A stretch of 50,047 nucleotides of DNA from Cladosporium sp. IMV 00045 (taxonomy: Eukaryota > Ascomycota > Dothideomycetes > Cladosporiales > Cladosporiaceae): NCBI GenBank assembly GCA_001931905.2, contig MSJI02000202.1, positions 1 to 50,047 on the forward strand, given 5' to 3'. Below are positions 21,257-32,118 of this stretch, piece after piece (the first letter of the stretch is position 1; every line of letters begins with the position of its first letter). The translations under genes were made by a program, and so were the position numbers. The notes beneath the pieces are model-generated. The model worked only from the letters and a program-made list of their open reading frames with translations. It did no database searches and had not been told where the DNA came from.

Positions 21257-23242
21257 CTAGAAACTCTGCCGCCCAACCATCTTCCTAGGCAACAAAGCGA
21301 TACCCAACACAGCACCCAGCGTGACGCCACCAGCCAGATACAAGACCCTCTGCGAGCCCTGCGGGTCACTCCCAATGCCACCCGCAGGAAGCAGCGTCTG
21401 CGCCGTAAGCGGCGCGATAATACCAAACAGCCTACCCCAGAAAGAAGCCAAACCAGACCCCGTACCGCGCACGGGAGCAGGGAAGACCTCAGGCGTCCAG
21501 CCGTACAGGACGGCGTTGAACATGCTCTGGAAGAAATACTCCATCATGTTGAGGCCAATGTTGGCGGGCTGGGAGTTGACGGCGGAGAAGACGAAGATGC
21601 TCACCGCCATGAGCGCGGCGGAGATGCCCATCGTCAGCTGGCGCCCGAGCACGGGCACGCGGTACATCATGCTGCCGAGGACGACGGCGACGATGCCGGG
21701 CGTGTAGATGGAGAGGTAGTTTTTGTACGTCGATTCTATGGAGAGGCCGAGCTCGCCGTTTTTGGCGGCGAAGATGGCGGGGAGGTAGGTGCCTGGGGTG
21801 ATGTGAGCAAGGTGTTGCTGGGTTGAGGCTTGTGGGAAATGGTTGGTTCTTACCTGCAAGGGTGAAGCCCCAGAAATCGCAGATGTAGATCAGCCAGACG
21901 AGCAAGGTCAGGCGCGCGATCTGCCAGGTCTTGAACAACATGCCGTAGCGAATGAACTCGATCTTGACCTTTTCCCACAATGGGAGGGAACGCTGCTTGT
22001 CGCCGGCACCGATCAGTTCCGTTGGGCTCTGTGTGGAGTCGTTGTCGGCAGTCAACGCCTCGAAATCTTGAATCGAGACGCCGCATTCGCGCTTGTTGAC
22101 TCTTGCGACGTGCTCAAGCACCTCAATGGCCTTCTGATCTTGGCCGCGGTAGACGAGGAATTTGGGGGATTCTTTGAACCTGAAGACCACGAATCGCATG
22201 AAGAAGATGAAAAGTGTGATGGCTCCGAGTGTGAACATCAGGTAGCGCCAGCCCATGTTGTCTTCTCTGCGGCAACACGGCTGGCCGGGCTCACTCAGAT
22301 TGCAAGATTGCAGTTCGAATCCTCCATCCGCGTTGGTGACCGTGAAATCAGGATCGCATGAGTATTTCGGAATGAAGCCATAGGCGACGGCGCAACAGAT
22401 TGTGACGCCGATGGGCTGGAAGATCGAGAGGAGAGCCAGCATGAAGCGCTTGTTCTGAGGAATGAACTCTAGGCAGATCGTCGTATCGATTGGGATGTTG
22501 CCACCAATTCCAAAGCCGTTGAACGCGGTCACCACGAGGAATGCGCTGTAGGTGCTACACCCACCAAGGCCGAGGCCGAAGGCGGCTGAGATGAAGCAGG
22601 TCAAGTTGAACGCCCATTTACGGCCTGCAAATAAACTGTCAGATCAGATCGCAAATACAGGGTAGCCTGACAGGACTCCAGAGTACCAACCGATGATGTC
22701 GACTAGGAAACCCCATACGAAAGCGCCTGCGGTAAGACCAGCAGAGAAGGCGACCTGAATCGTTGGTTAGGATTGTATTTCTTCTAAAATGTCGGAAGGA
22801 CTAACGGAGATGTTGCCGCTCTGATCGCCTGCGAACCCCAAAAGTCAGTGAGTTGTTCCTTGAGACACATATAGAAGAGACACCAACCAGGAAAACCAAG
22901 CTCTTGTTGCAGCGGGCTCAAGATAAGACCAAAGGCCTGCGCCCAGATCAAGTCGATGAAGTATCCCAGTCCACACAAACACTGTCGGCACAGTCAGCCC
23001 AAGTTCCACGCTTATCAGCTTCGAATGCGACCAACCCAGATGTACCACTGATATTTCCCAAAACCGTTGGCGTCAATCTCTTTGTTGATCAAGACGCATT
23101 TCTTCTCGAACAGTGTCAGACCCTCCAACTCTTCTGGTGCAGCTCCAGCTATGCTGCGACCTGCGCCATTATCGTATTCCGGTGGAGTTGGCGACTGCGC
23201 CTCACCGGCCTCGATCTCTTTGTTGGTAGGTGGAATTCCCAT
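21257..23242 (-). CDS. MFS transporter, sugar-porter/SV2-like, six exons
   Basis: Exons (minus strand): 23242-23036, 22981-22888, 22828-22806 (only 23 nt), 22754-22691, 22624-21854 and 21792-21257. Every junction keeps frame, giving 564 residues. Four of the five introns start GTTGGT or GTTAGT rather than GTAAGT. The protein has about 12 transmembrane helices: CGLGYFIDLIWAQAFG is TM1, VDIIGRKWAFN is the MFS motif A after TM2, MGWRYLMFTLGAI falls mid-protein, FRFKESPKFLVYRG is the PES motif after TM6, and YGWTPEVFPAPVRGTGSG is the PEs/R motif near TM10. This layout matches the sugar-porter/SVOP-SV2-like group. An extracellular loop after FIPKYSCDP holds several Cys. Substrate unknown. It is probably in the plasma membrane. 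Confidence 0.88.
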
Positions 23243-24784
23243 GGTGATCACTTGCTGTTGCTCGTCGGCGGAAGCGCTCAGAGAGGAATAAACGTAGTCT
23301 CGAAGAGACACAGGAAACAAGACGAGAGTCTGCGGGGCAGAACAGGACGCGACAAGAGGCAAAAGAAAAAGAGCCCACGAGCCCAGGAATGAATTAATAG
23401 TAGTGTGAGAATAATCGAATCTATCGGCTCGGCCACGTGCCGCAGGGTCTCTGATGGGTCCAGAGATCTACTTGCATCGCCGTTATTTGCTCAGGGAGAA
23501 ATATCCACGCGGGCTACATGGCTCGACGCTTCAGGTTTTTGTGCCTTGGTCGGGCGACTTTGGCAGAGGCTATATGTGCGCATGTCGTCAGGACGTCGCC
23601 GATGCGTTATGGCGCGTGTCTCTAGTGCGAGATAAGGTTTGGCCTGCCAGCTGAGCGCCACAGCCCGCGCGGGATGAGAGACTCTTGCATGTGAGTTGGA
23701 TGTGTGGCGATTGTAGATACTTGATATTCTCAGCTTGAATATCTAACAGTATCGATCAAAGGCAGACGTGTTCTCAGACGGCTTGATTGACACGTTCAGC
23801 AAAAATAAACTCAATTCTTGAAGCTGTCACTGAGATCCCACCTCCACATCAATCAAGACCGCCCAAGAAGTTTATCTCATCTGTGCGCACGGGTCACGAG
23901 ATGGCGTCGAGCCAATCGTTCGCCCAAGATGAGATCTTGGTGCTTGGAAAACAAATACCCACTTGCAAAACTTCAACGGAGAGAAGGCCCATCCTCGCCT
24001 TTCGACTTTCACACTACTTGGAACGATCCACAGTTTTGGGGAAGTTCTCGTCCTGTCCAACGGAACCGGGTTCGTCGCCTTCTGATTTTTTTCATTCTCC
24101 CATCCTAGGAGAATTAGTCCTATTGGTCTTCCTGTGATCTTCGCCCTTTTTTTGAAATGCCATGTGTTGTGCTTTCTGTGGCAACATGTGAGAGCTCGAT
24201 ACACCATCTCGCATAATACTCGTATGAAGGAGATGGGCAGGCTTCCACTGTGCCCACTCGGCTCTGACATCAATAGCTTTGGGAACTCCAATTGTGTCGG
24301 CACAGGTTCTCGCCTCTGATCAAACAATCTTCTATGTTCCCTGACTGAACTCAGTCAGACCTATTAAGAGACAAATGGGCAGAAGAGAAACGAGAAGTTC
24401 AATTACAAAAGTTTGCAGCTGCCTTCGCATCATCGAACATTGACAGGACGAGGTGCTGCCTTGCTTTCTGATTTCTCCAACACGCTTCTTGACCTATTGT
24501 TGAGGCATCGAGCGGCGGACGCAACTCCGACGTTGGTCGACTTGTGCAATGGCCACTTGTACATAAGGTATACAAACGCCTGCATATTCAAATACCTCGA
24601 ACACTATTTCACTGTGCAACTCTGCTCTGCTGCAGTGGATTCTGTCACATTGGTATTGCATGCACACCGACTAACGGTCGACGAGAAAGAAAACACAAGT
24701 GGCTATCAAAACCAAGATCGAAACGATACTGTATCAAGACAGTCCACTTACATGTATGTATACCTAAATACTCCCAACAACCCT
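23243..24784. other. intergenic region between two minus-strand MFS genes
   Basis: 1.5 kb containing the promoter of the six-exon transporter and the 3' flank of the next. Frames up to 151 codons occur on both strands but show no motif and inconsistent codon use. Confidence 0.5.
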
Positions 24785-26308
24785 TCAAACTTTCTTCCAC
24801 CTCCAACACCGACTCAAAATCACCCTCCTCCCCGCCCTTCGACTCCTCAAACTAACCGCCTCAGCAACCACACCTCCATCCCCAACACCACCCTCCCTCT
24901 TCCCTCTCTCCCCCTCCTCCACCTCCCCAATCTTCCACCCCCTCAACCCCAACATACAAAGCGCCGCAGCAACATACATAAATCCCGTAAAAAGCTGCGC
25001 GCTGATATACCCCCCAGTGCCATCCACAATTTGCAACGCGATCGGCTCCGAAAACGTGCAAGGCAGCACGATCACGAGCCAAATCAGATTCAGCGCGCTC
25101 GGCACGTCCCTTAAGCCAACAACCTCAGCCGCCACGGGCCCCACGGTGGCCCAGAAAGTGCCCGCCACAGAACCGCCGATGAGGGCGTAGAAAACCAGCA
25201 CGCCGTAGGATTTCGCAAACACCCATATCACCAGCACGAACACGCCGGAGAGGAAGGTCATCAGCCCGGCCATGTTGACGCGCCCCACGGCGTCGGAGAA
25301 GTAGCCGATGGGCGGGCGGCCGAAGGCTTGGCCCAAATTGAACAGCGCGCTGACGATGGCGGCTTGCGAGGGGGAGAGCCCGATGGACTGGGCGTAGTTG
25401 GCGAGGGAGAAGATGAGGACGACGTAGGCGAGGATGCTGAACCAGCCGTAGGCGCAGAGGAGGATGTATTCGGGACGCTGGAAGAGTTTGTGGTCGAACG
25501 CGAGTTGCGAGGAACCGATGGCTTTGTTCCTGTCGCGGATGAGAAGGGCGCAGATCGTGTTGACGACGCAGGCCAGGATGCCCAGCACGCGGAAGGTCCA
25601 GCCCAGCCCGATGGAGGGGATCATGGCGCCCGTGGCGAGGGAGTAGATCAGGCCTCCCAGGCCGGAGCCGGAGGTCGCGAAGCCGTTGGCGAGCGAGCGC
25701 CGGGTCGTGAACCATTGCGGGACGATGCCGACGGAGGCGACGAAGAGGAAGCCCATCCCCAGGCCGAAGCAGATTCCCTGGCTCAGGAAGAGTTGCCAGA
25801 TGGTGCGGGCAAAGGAAGCGCCGATCAGGCTGGCGGTTTCCAGCGCGACGCCGAGGAGGAGCGTGGTGCGCGTGCCATAGATGCGGGTCGTGTAAGTCGC
25901 CACGGGGGAGATGAGCATGGCGCAGGAGATGGAGAGGGAGCCGACAAAGGCGTATTCCAGGTACGAAGCGCCGGGGAAGGTGTTGTTGGCTAGGTAGTAG
26001 GCGAGGAAGACGCCGTAGCTGCTGTTCAGGCCCCAGGTGTGGGCGTTGATGGTTCCGACGCAGATGGTGCATACCCAGCCGTAGCCGCCGTTGGGAGGCG
26101 GTTCTGGCTCTGTAGGTGGTGGTGTTGTTGGCGTGTCTGGGTCTTTTGATAGAGATGGCTGTTCTCGATAATTGCCGGGAGTTGCATCTTTTGCAATACC
26201 GTTCGCAAGATCTTTCTTCTCGTTATTCCCATCCGCTCCAGGCGTGTCTGGACCTACAGAGTCGCGCTCGACATCGCCGTCCTCTTTCCATGACTTCTGC
26301 TCGTTCAT
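24785..26308 (-). CDS. MFS transporter, monocarboxylate (MCT/MCH-like) family
   Basis: This is a 507-residue, single-exon protein. A polar N-terminal tail of about 70 residues ends in a proline-rich stretch, then PPPNGGYGWV (residues 71-79), the MCT family signature just before TM1. Twelve hydrophobic segments follow, with TRIYGTRTTLLLG after TM2 and IGYFSDAVGRVNMAG after TM8 as the MFS motif A copies. In fungi this family (MCH proteins) includes a riboflavin transporter and many uncharacterised members, so the substrate is unknown. The extreme C-terminus is basic and low-complexity and could be disordered. It is likely in the plasma membrane. The same-strand neighbour is another MFS gene, but the two are unrelated within the superfamily. 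Confidence 0.88.
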   Translation of the reverse strand: MNEQKSWKEDGDVERDSVGPDTPGADGNNEKKDLANGIAKDATPGNYREQPSLSKDPDTPTTPPPTEPEPPPNGGYGWVCTICVGTINAHTWGLNSSYGVFLAYYLANNTFPGASYLEYAFVGSLSISCAMLISPVATYTTRIYGTRTTLLLGVALETASLIGASFARTIWQLFLSQGICFGLGMGFLFVASVGIVPQWFTTRRSLANGFATSGSGLGGLIYSLATGAMIPSIGLGWTFRVLGILACVVNTICALLIRDRNKAIGSSQLAFDHKLFQRPEYILLCAYGWFSILAYVVLIFSLANYAQSIGLSPSQAAIVSALFNLGQAFGRPPIGYFSDAVGRVNMAGLMTFLSGVFVLVIWVFAKSYGVLVFYALIGGSVAGTFWATVGPVAAEVVGLRDVPSALNLIWLVIVLPCTFSEPIALQIVDGTGGYISAQLFTGFMYVAAALCMLGLRGWKIGEVEEGERGKREGGVGDGGVVAEAVSLRSRRAGRRVILSRCWRWKKV

Positions 26309-27061
26309 TCCTCCTCTCTCGTACCAACGAGATTCAAGAACTCAGACCGCTCGTCTCAATCTGGATCAATGCATGAGAAAGCACTCCCCGGATATAAGAA
26401 GATCAAGAGTGAAAGACCACTCCTAAAGCAAAACCTCCAATGAGTAATGAACCGCAAGATCGTTCCTAGATCACAAGAAATCCAAAGATCAATTTCTTCT
26501 CAACTGTACAAAGACGCGAACAACATGAAGAAGACAATCCAACAATTATTGACGTCCCATTTCCCCCCATCTTTGGCGGAATGACTCCCCTTTACCTAAT
26601 AACCGTGAAGTCGGCCAAGGTCTGTCAAAGATCGCCGGGGCAAGCGAGCAGCAACTAAGCTATCGAGCGTGCCGAAGAGCCGTGTCCGCCTAGCCGGCAA
26701 ACGGAGGTTGGATGCGAGCGACGAATGAAAATGCAAGGAAAAGCGTGGAGTGCGGGGAGGAGAGCCAAGTCTGTGCGTGTAAACAAAAACAGTGGAGAGT
26801 TGTTGACAATCAATGTTCGTTAGAGCTATGCGTTATAGAAGTGTCGCCTACTGGGTTGAACAGAGTTCAATGAGGCCTATGAAAGAGCGAGAGAAGGTAA
26901 TTTTGACAAAACTACCATTTCGGCGGATTTACTCCTCGCTTTTCTGCTAGAAAAAAAGAACACACAAAATTAAAACAATCGCTTTGCTTTACCCATCCAC
27001 CCTAGTGCCTGACACCCGGTGCCTTGCAGGCTGTATGACTGAACCACACTTAAAGCGTGAT
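26309..27061. other. intergenic region between MCT-like and beta-tubulin genes
   Basis: About 750 bp holding the MCT-like promoter and the beta-tubulin 3' flank (both genes on the minus strand). It includes pyrimidine/purine-biased stretches but no gene. Confidence 0.5.
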
Positions 27062-28697
27062 TTACTCCTCTTCGAGAGGAGCCTCCTCGTCGTACTCCTC
27101 CTCGCCCTCGGAGATGGAGGCCTCCTGGTACTGCTGGTACTCGGAGACAAGGTCGTTCATGTTGGACTCAGCCTCAGTGAACTCCATCTCGTCCATACCC
27201 TCACCAGTGTACCAGTGAAGGAAAGCCTTGCGCCTGAACATGGCAGTGAACTGGTCACCGACACGCTTGAAGAGCTCCTGGATGGAGGTGCTGTTGCCGA
27301 CGAAGGTGGAGGACATCTTGAGGCCACGGGGAGGGATGTCACAGAGGGCGGTCATGACGTTGTTGGGGATCCACTCAACAAAGTAGGCAGTGTTCTTGTT
27401 CTGCACGTTGCGGATCTGGTCCTCAACCTCCTTCATGGAGACCTTGCCACGGTAGATGGCAGAGCAGGTGAGGTAGCGGCCGTTGCGGAAGTCGGCGGCG
27501 GCCATCATGTTCTTCGGGTCGAAGATCTGCTGGGTGAGCTCCGGAACGGAGACGGCGCGGAAGCTGTGGGCACCGCGAGAGGTGAGGGGAGCAAAACCGA
27601 TCATGAAGAAGTGGAGACGGGGGAAGGGAACCATGTTGACGGCGAGCTTGCGGAGGTCGCTGTTGAGCTGACCGGGGAAACGCAGGCAGGTGGTGACACC
27701 GGACATGACGGCGGAGACGAGGTGGTTGAGGTCACCGTAGCTGGGGTTGGAGAGCTTGAGGGTGCGCATGCAGATGTCGTAGAGGGCCTCGTTGTCGATA
27801 CAGAAGGTCTCGTCGGAGTTCTCAACGAGCTGGTGGACGGAGAGGGTGGCGTTGTAGGGCTCAACAACGGTGTCGGAGACCTTGGGGGAGGGCATGACGG
27901 AGAAGGTGGCCATCATGCGGTCGGGGAACTCCTCACGGATCTTGCTGATGAGAAGAGTACCCATACCGGCACCAGTACCACCACCGAGAGAGTGGGTGAT
28001 CTGGAAACCCTGGAGGCAGTCGCAGCCCTCAGCCTCACGACGGACAACGTCGAGGACCTGGTCGACGAGCTCGGCACCCTCAGTGTAGTGACCCTTGGCC
28101 CAGTTGTTGCCGGCGCCGGACTGGCCGAAGACGAAGTTGTCGGGGCGGAAAAGCTGGCCGAAGGGACCGGCACGGACGGCGTCCATGGTACCGGGCTCCA
28201 AGTCGACGAGGACGGCACGGGGAACGTACTTGTTGCCAGAGGCCTGTGATGGTATGGAGTTAGTTGAGGCTCTTGGGACGTGCGTTTGCGGGTGCCTGAA
28301 AGTTCACTTACCTCGTTGAAGTAGACGTTCATGCGCTCGAGCTGGAGGTCAGACGTGCCATTGTACCTGGTGGATGTCAGCCAGTCTCCCATCTGATTCT
28401 TCGCGATGCCAAAACATACACGCCAGCGCCGTCGAGGCCATGTTCGCCGGAGATGGTCTGCCAAAATGCAGCACCAATTTGATTGCCCTTGAGGGGAGTT
28501 AATCACAAGCTCTTGTTTACCATCGAGGATTCGGGCTCATCAACATACACACTGGCCGGTTTGAAGGTGAACCTGCGAGCAAATTGAGTCAGCATGGTCT
28601 TGTTTTCGCAGCGAAACACACAAGACGCGGGGCACGCGTGTTTGTTTCAGGGGCCTGCTGAAGTCGGCGGGCGGGCGGTACGTACGATCTCGCGCAT
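27062..28697 (-). CDS. tub2: beta-tubulin
   Basis: Five exons: 28697-28686 (12 nt, MREI), 28572-28549 (24 nt), 28487-28420, 28366-28312 and 28243-27062. The protein is 446 residues, standard for fungal beta-tubulin. The N-terminal MREIVHLQ and the GTP-binding GGGTGAGMG (140-148) are intact, and the C-terminal tail is acidic ([15 protein letters not shown]). Positions linked to benzimidazole resistance read His6, Tyr50, Gln134, Ala165, Phe167, Glu198, Phe200 and Leu240, all wild-type. The protein polymerises with alpha-tubulin into microtubules. Codon bias is strong, as in highly expressed genes, which also leaves a 421-codon antisense frame open over most of the gene. The gene is divergent from the mitochondrial-type gene at 29132. 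Confidence 0.98.
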
Positions 28698-29131
28698 GTT
28701 CGGAATCTTGGGCAACTGTTGGGGGGGTGTGGGTTTCGTGAGGTAGGGCGACGAGGTGTCTGTAAGCGGGAGAGAAGAGGAGGAAGAGGAGGATGAGGAC
28801 GCGGGTGGTGGTGGTGGACGGGTGTGTTTGGTGGGAGAGTTCGAACGACGGGAAGTTGTTGTTAGCGAGCGGTGTGTGAGGGCGAAAGCAGGCAAGCGGC
28901 TGGATTGTTTTGGGGGGGAAGCAGCCAACCGCAGCTTCTGTCAGGGCAAGCGCGAGGCCCAAGCGGCGGGTGCTCCCATTAGCGTGACTTGGCGCGAACC
29001 TCTCGTCTCTCGTCCGCTGCCGCTTCACTCGGAGAGGCGGAGTGATTGGACGAGTGAGCCAGCCCTCACAAGTTTGCTGGTGAGGAAAGTCAGGTTGAAG
29101 AAGACTTGTCTCTCTTTCACTACATATCACA
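28698..29131. promoter_or_regulatory. divergent promoter region of beta-tubulin and the 29132 gene
   Basis: 434 bp separate the two start codons. It contains purine-rich (plus-strand) stretches around 28765-28800, common in fungal housekeeping promoters. Assignment rests on gene orientation only. Confidence 0.5.
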
Positions 29132-29997
29132 ATGGCCGCCCTCAGGTCTTCCCTGCCTCCCTCGGCATTCGCATTGCATTCGCGACAATTCCAGCGCATC
29201 CTGGCGCGCCCAACTGGTCTCCGCTATGCATCTTCTACCCCTCCGCCAAAGCCTCGACTTTTAGAGAAGCCCGAACGCTTCAACCCTCCTTCGCACCCTT
29301 CTCGCCTTCGTTCCAAGCCGAGAAGTTATGGCGCGCCTCTGTCTGAACATGAACGTCAGGCGCAAAAGACGCGATCATACCCGCATATGATGCCGGCCGA
29401 GGGCACATTCACGTACTGGTTCCTCACAAACAGGTCGATACACCTTTGGATATCTATTGTGAGTAGGCCTCGCGATTTCCAAAACGTCTCTCACTAACTC
29501 AACTGCAGGGTATTCTTGTCATGCTCACTGGCGGCATCTGGATTGGCGACTTCCTTCATTCGACTCCCTACATGGACCTCCTCCCGCCCAACAGCATGTT
29601 CTTTGCGCATCCACTGAAGTTCATGGGTCGCTACGTCGAGGTCTACCAGATGCACTCCGAATACGTCACCGCGCAGACTGCCGAGATGAGACGACAGAAG
29701 GTGGAGGATGTGAAGCGCCGCTCAGAGTTCCGCAAGGCGCACGGTTTGGAGGATGAAGACGAGGGCAAGTTTGGTGGATGGACGGCCAAGACGGATGACG
29801 AGAAGGTGGAGCCAACACCTGCGATGAGAGAAGGAGGAGCGGCAGTGGAGGCGGCTCCTCAATCCTCCATTGCTATGGATCTGGCGCAACAGCAAAGTGC
29901 TAGCGGAAGCCCGGCCGTGGAGACGAGCACCAACACATACGTTGATTTCGAAGGCAAGGCGCAGCCGGCTGAGAAGAAGTGGTTTGGCATTTGGTGA
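29132..29997 (+). CDS. predicted mitochondrial single-pass membrane protein, unknown function
   Basis: Two exons: 29132-29458 and 29509-29997, with a 50-bp intron GTGAGT...GCAG. The protein is 271 residues. The first roughly 32 residues are rich in Arg, Ser, Ala and Leu without acids and contain RPTGLRYASS, a good mitochondrial targeting peptide. One hydrophobic segment at about 102-123 (HLWISI then GILVMLTGGIWIGDF, across the splice) is the only membrane helix. The C-terminal half is charged, with a likely helical stretch YVEVYQMHSEYVTAQTAEM, then a low-complexity tail ending KKWFGIW. It looks like an inner-membrane protein with a soluble tail. I do not recognise a named family. Confidence 0.75.
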
Positions 29998-30790
29998 GCT
30001 GAGAAAGTGTGTGGCAGTCGATGGATTGCCATGAGTAATTTGGACAAGCAATGCACAACTCAAGCTTGTGCGTTGGGGCACAACTATGTTCGAGACACCG
30101 CTGTCATGGTCTCGCCGCCGTCACTTCTCATCGAATCACTGGTTCGAGAACAAGACCTCATCCGGAGGCTGACATGGCCTTACAGCCTTAGGGAGCGACA
30201 GACTGAATGATGGTAAAATTTAACATTGTACGAAGGTGTAGAGGCGGCATGGAGCATCTGTCATGAGACCATCACATGAAAGACTGGCCTCATCACATGC
30301 CATGTATATATATGTAGATTATCAGATATCCACTTGCACGTTGACATTTCCTGAATTGTGCCCTTCATATACTCGCAAATTGATCAAGCGAGCAGCGTCC
30401 GCACATGATCCCTCAATCAGGCAATATCATCATTGGCAACATAAATTGGATCATGTGAACACGCTCAACGTAGCTTGTCTCACAATATATAACGCTTCAA
30501 TTAGCCCGCAGCACGATCGACCCGAGTCCACTCTCAATTCATTGCGGGTATAGCCGGCGTCCTATCGCGGCCCTGCAGCACTCTTGCAGCAGCCAGCCGG
30601 CGCTCTTCACATTACCAACCAACATCCACCCACCTCGGTCGATCTAACCCTCTCCCCACCTCAGTTCCAACGACATCTCACATACAACTGCACAGAAAGC
30701 GATTGCGACACCATCATATCGGCTATACCCATTCCTCGCGGTGCGTGAGGCGGCCTGCATGCGAGTTCAGTGAATCGGACGTTCGAGACC
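29998..30790. other. CNOT9 promoter region
   Basis: About 790 bp with no supported gene. It is AT-rich around 30295-30500 and pyrimidine-rich just before the CNOT9 start. Confidence 0.5.
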
Positions 30791-30928
30791 ATGCAGCACG
30801 TCTTCACCCACCAGAACCCGTACCACCAACCGGACTGGCAGCATCACGCCCACGGACCGTCGCAGCATCACTTTGCTCAGAGCCAAGCTGCAGCTGCGGC
30901 CACCGCGGCCGCGGCGGCTCAGCAGCAA

Positions 30929-30963
<35 letters not shown>

Positions 30964-32118
30964 GCAACACTATGGGCGCATGAACCAGAACGGAGGCGCG
31001 GGAGCGAATGGCAGCAGCATGGGTCAAGGACTCGGACCTGCGCGCGAGCTGCAAGATGGGAGCATATTCGGCGCCGGCGACTCAATCAGCGAAGAGAACA
31101 GGAGAGTGCTGGAATGGATTGCGCAGGTGCTGAATGCGAACACGAGGGAGAGCGCACTCCTTGAGCTCAGCAAGAAGAGAGAGCAGGTGCCAGAGTTGGC
31201 GCTCATCCTGTGGCATTCCTTTGGTATGACTGGAAATGTGTTCGCGATCGCGATGCAGTTGCTAACCTTCACCAGGCGTCATGACGTCCCTCCTCCAAGA
31301 GATCATCTCAGTATACCCGCTCCTCAACCCTTCGCAGCTCACAGCCGCGGCTAGCAACCGTGTCTGCAATGCCCTGGCGCTGCTGCAGTGTGTTGCTTCT
31401 CACAGCGATACGCGCGGTCTCTTTTTGGGTGGTATGTCTCAACCGGCGAACCGAGCGCGCACCCACATACTGACATGGCATGAATAGCACACATCCCCCT
31501 CTTCCTCTACCCCTTCCTCAACACCACCTCAAAGTCGCGACCTTTTGAATATCTTCGTCTCACCTCGCTTGGTGTCATCGGCGCTCTTGTCAAGAACGAT
31601 TCCTCAGAGGTCATCAACTTCCTCCTCACCACCGAGATCATCCCGCTCTGTCTTCGCATTATGGAGACTGGTTCCGAGCTTAGCAAAACCGTCGCCATTT
31701 TCATCGTTCAGAAGATCTTGCTCGACGACATGGGTCTTCAGTACATCTGTCAGACTTACGAGCGTTTCTACGCTGTTGGCACCGTCCTTAGCAACATGGT
31801 CACTCAATTGGTCGACCAGCAGACGGTCAGACTCCTGAAGCACGTCGTCAGGTGCTTTCTGAGGTAAGCATTCCCGCCCAGCCACAACTAGCAGCCAACA
31901 CTAACATCCCGCGCAGACTCTCAGACAATGCTCGCGCCCGCGAAGCACTTCGCCAATGCCTCCCCGAGCCTCTGCGCGACGCGACATTCTCCCCAGTCTT
32001 GCGAGACGATGCCGCCACTAAGCGTTGCCTGGCTCAGCTCCTCCTCGCCCTTTCCGACCAGGCCGAGCCCACCATGACATCCGGCTATGGCCCTCACCAG
32101 CAAAGCCTTCTGCCTTAA
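30791..32118 (+). CDS. CAF40: CCR4-NOT complex subunit CNOT9 / Rcd1 / Caf40
   Basis: Four exons: 30791-31223, 31276-31431, 31488-31863 and 31917-32118, with introns of 52, 56 and 53 bp. The protein is 388 residues. The first roughly 100 residues are low complexity: His/Gln-rich, then an Ala tract, then 16 Gln in a row (44-59). From about residue 98 the armadillo-like Rcd1 domain runs to the end with the family blocks [49 protein letters not shown] and [15 protein letters not shown]9 binds the NOT1 scaffold and docks repressors that recruit mRNA deadenylation. I chose this ATG because it is the first in frame after a short leader. The poly-Q/poly-A head is unlike yeast in sequence but similar in character. 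Confidence 0.95.
30920..30967 (+). repeat. CAG/CAA repeat encoding 16 Gln in CNOT9
   Basis: Sixteen consecutive Gln codons, 12 CAG and 4 CAA, lie in the N-terminal low-complexity region. CAA interruptions tend to stabilise such tracts. Length variation between strains is likely but not visible here. Confidence 0.95.

Noticed and set aside
25125..26072. 315-codon minus-strand frame in the MCT-like gene
   Set aside because: It is an out-of-frame shadow of the transporter, Arg/His/Leu/Pro-rich, with no membrane pattern.
26984..28249. 421-codon open frame on the plus strand
   Set aside because: It lies antisense to beta-tubulin. Strong C/G-ending codon bias in the real gene leaves the opposite strand open. 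The translation is Gly/Val/Glu/Asp-rich with no motif.
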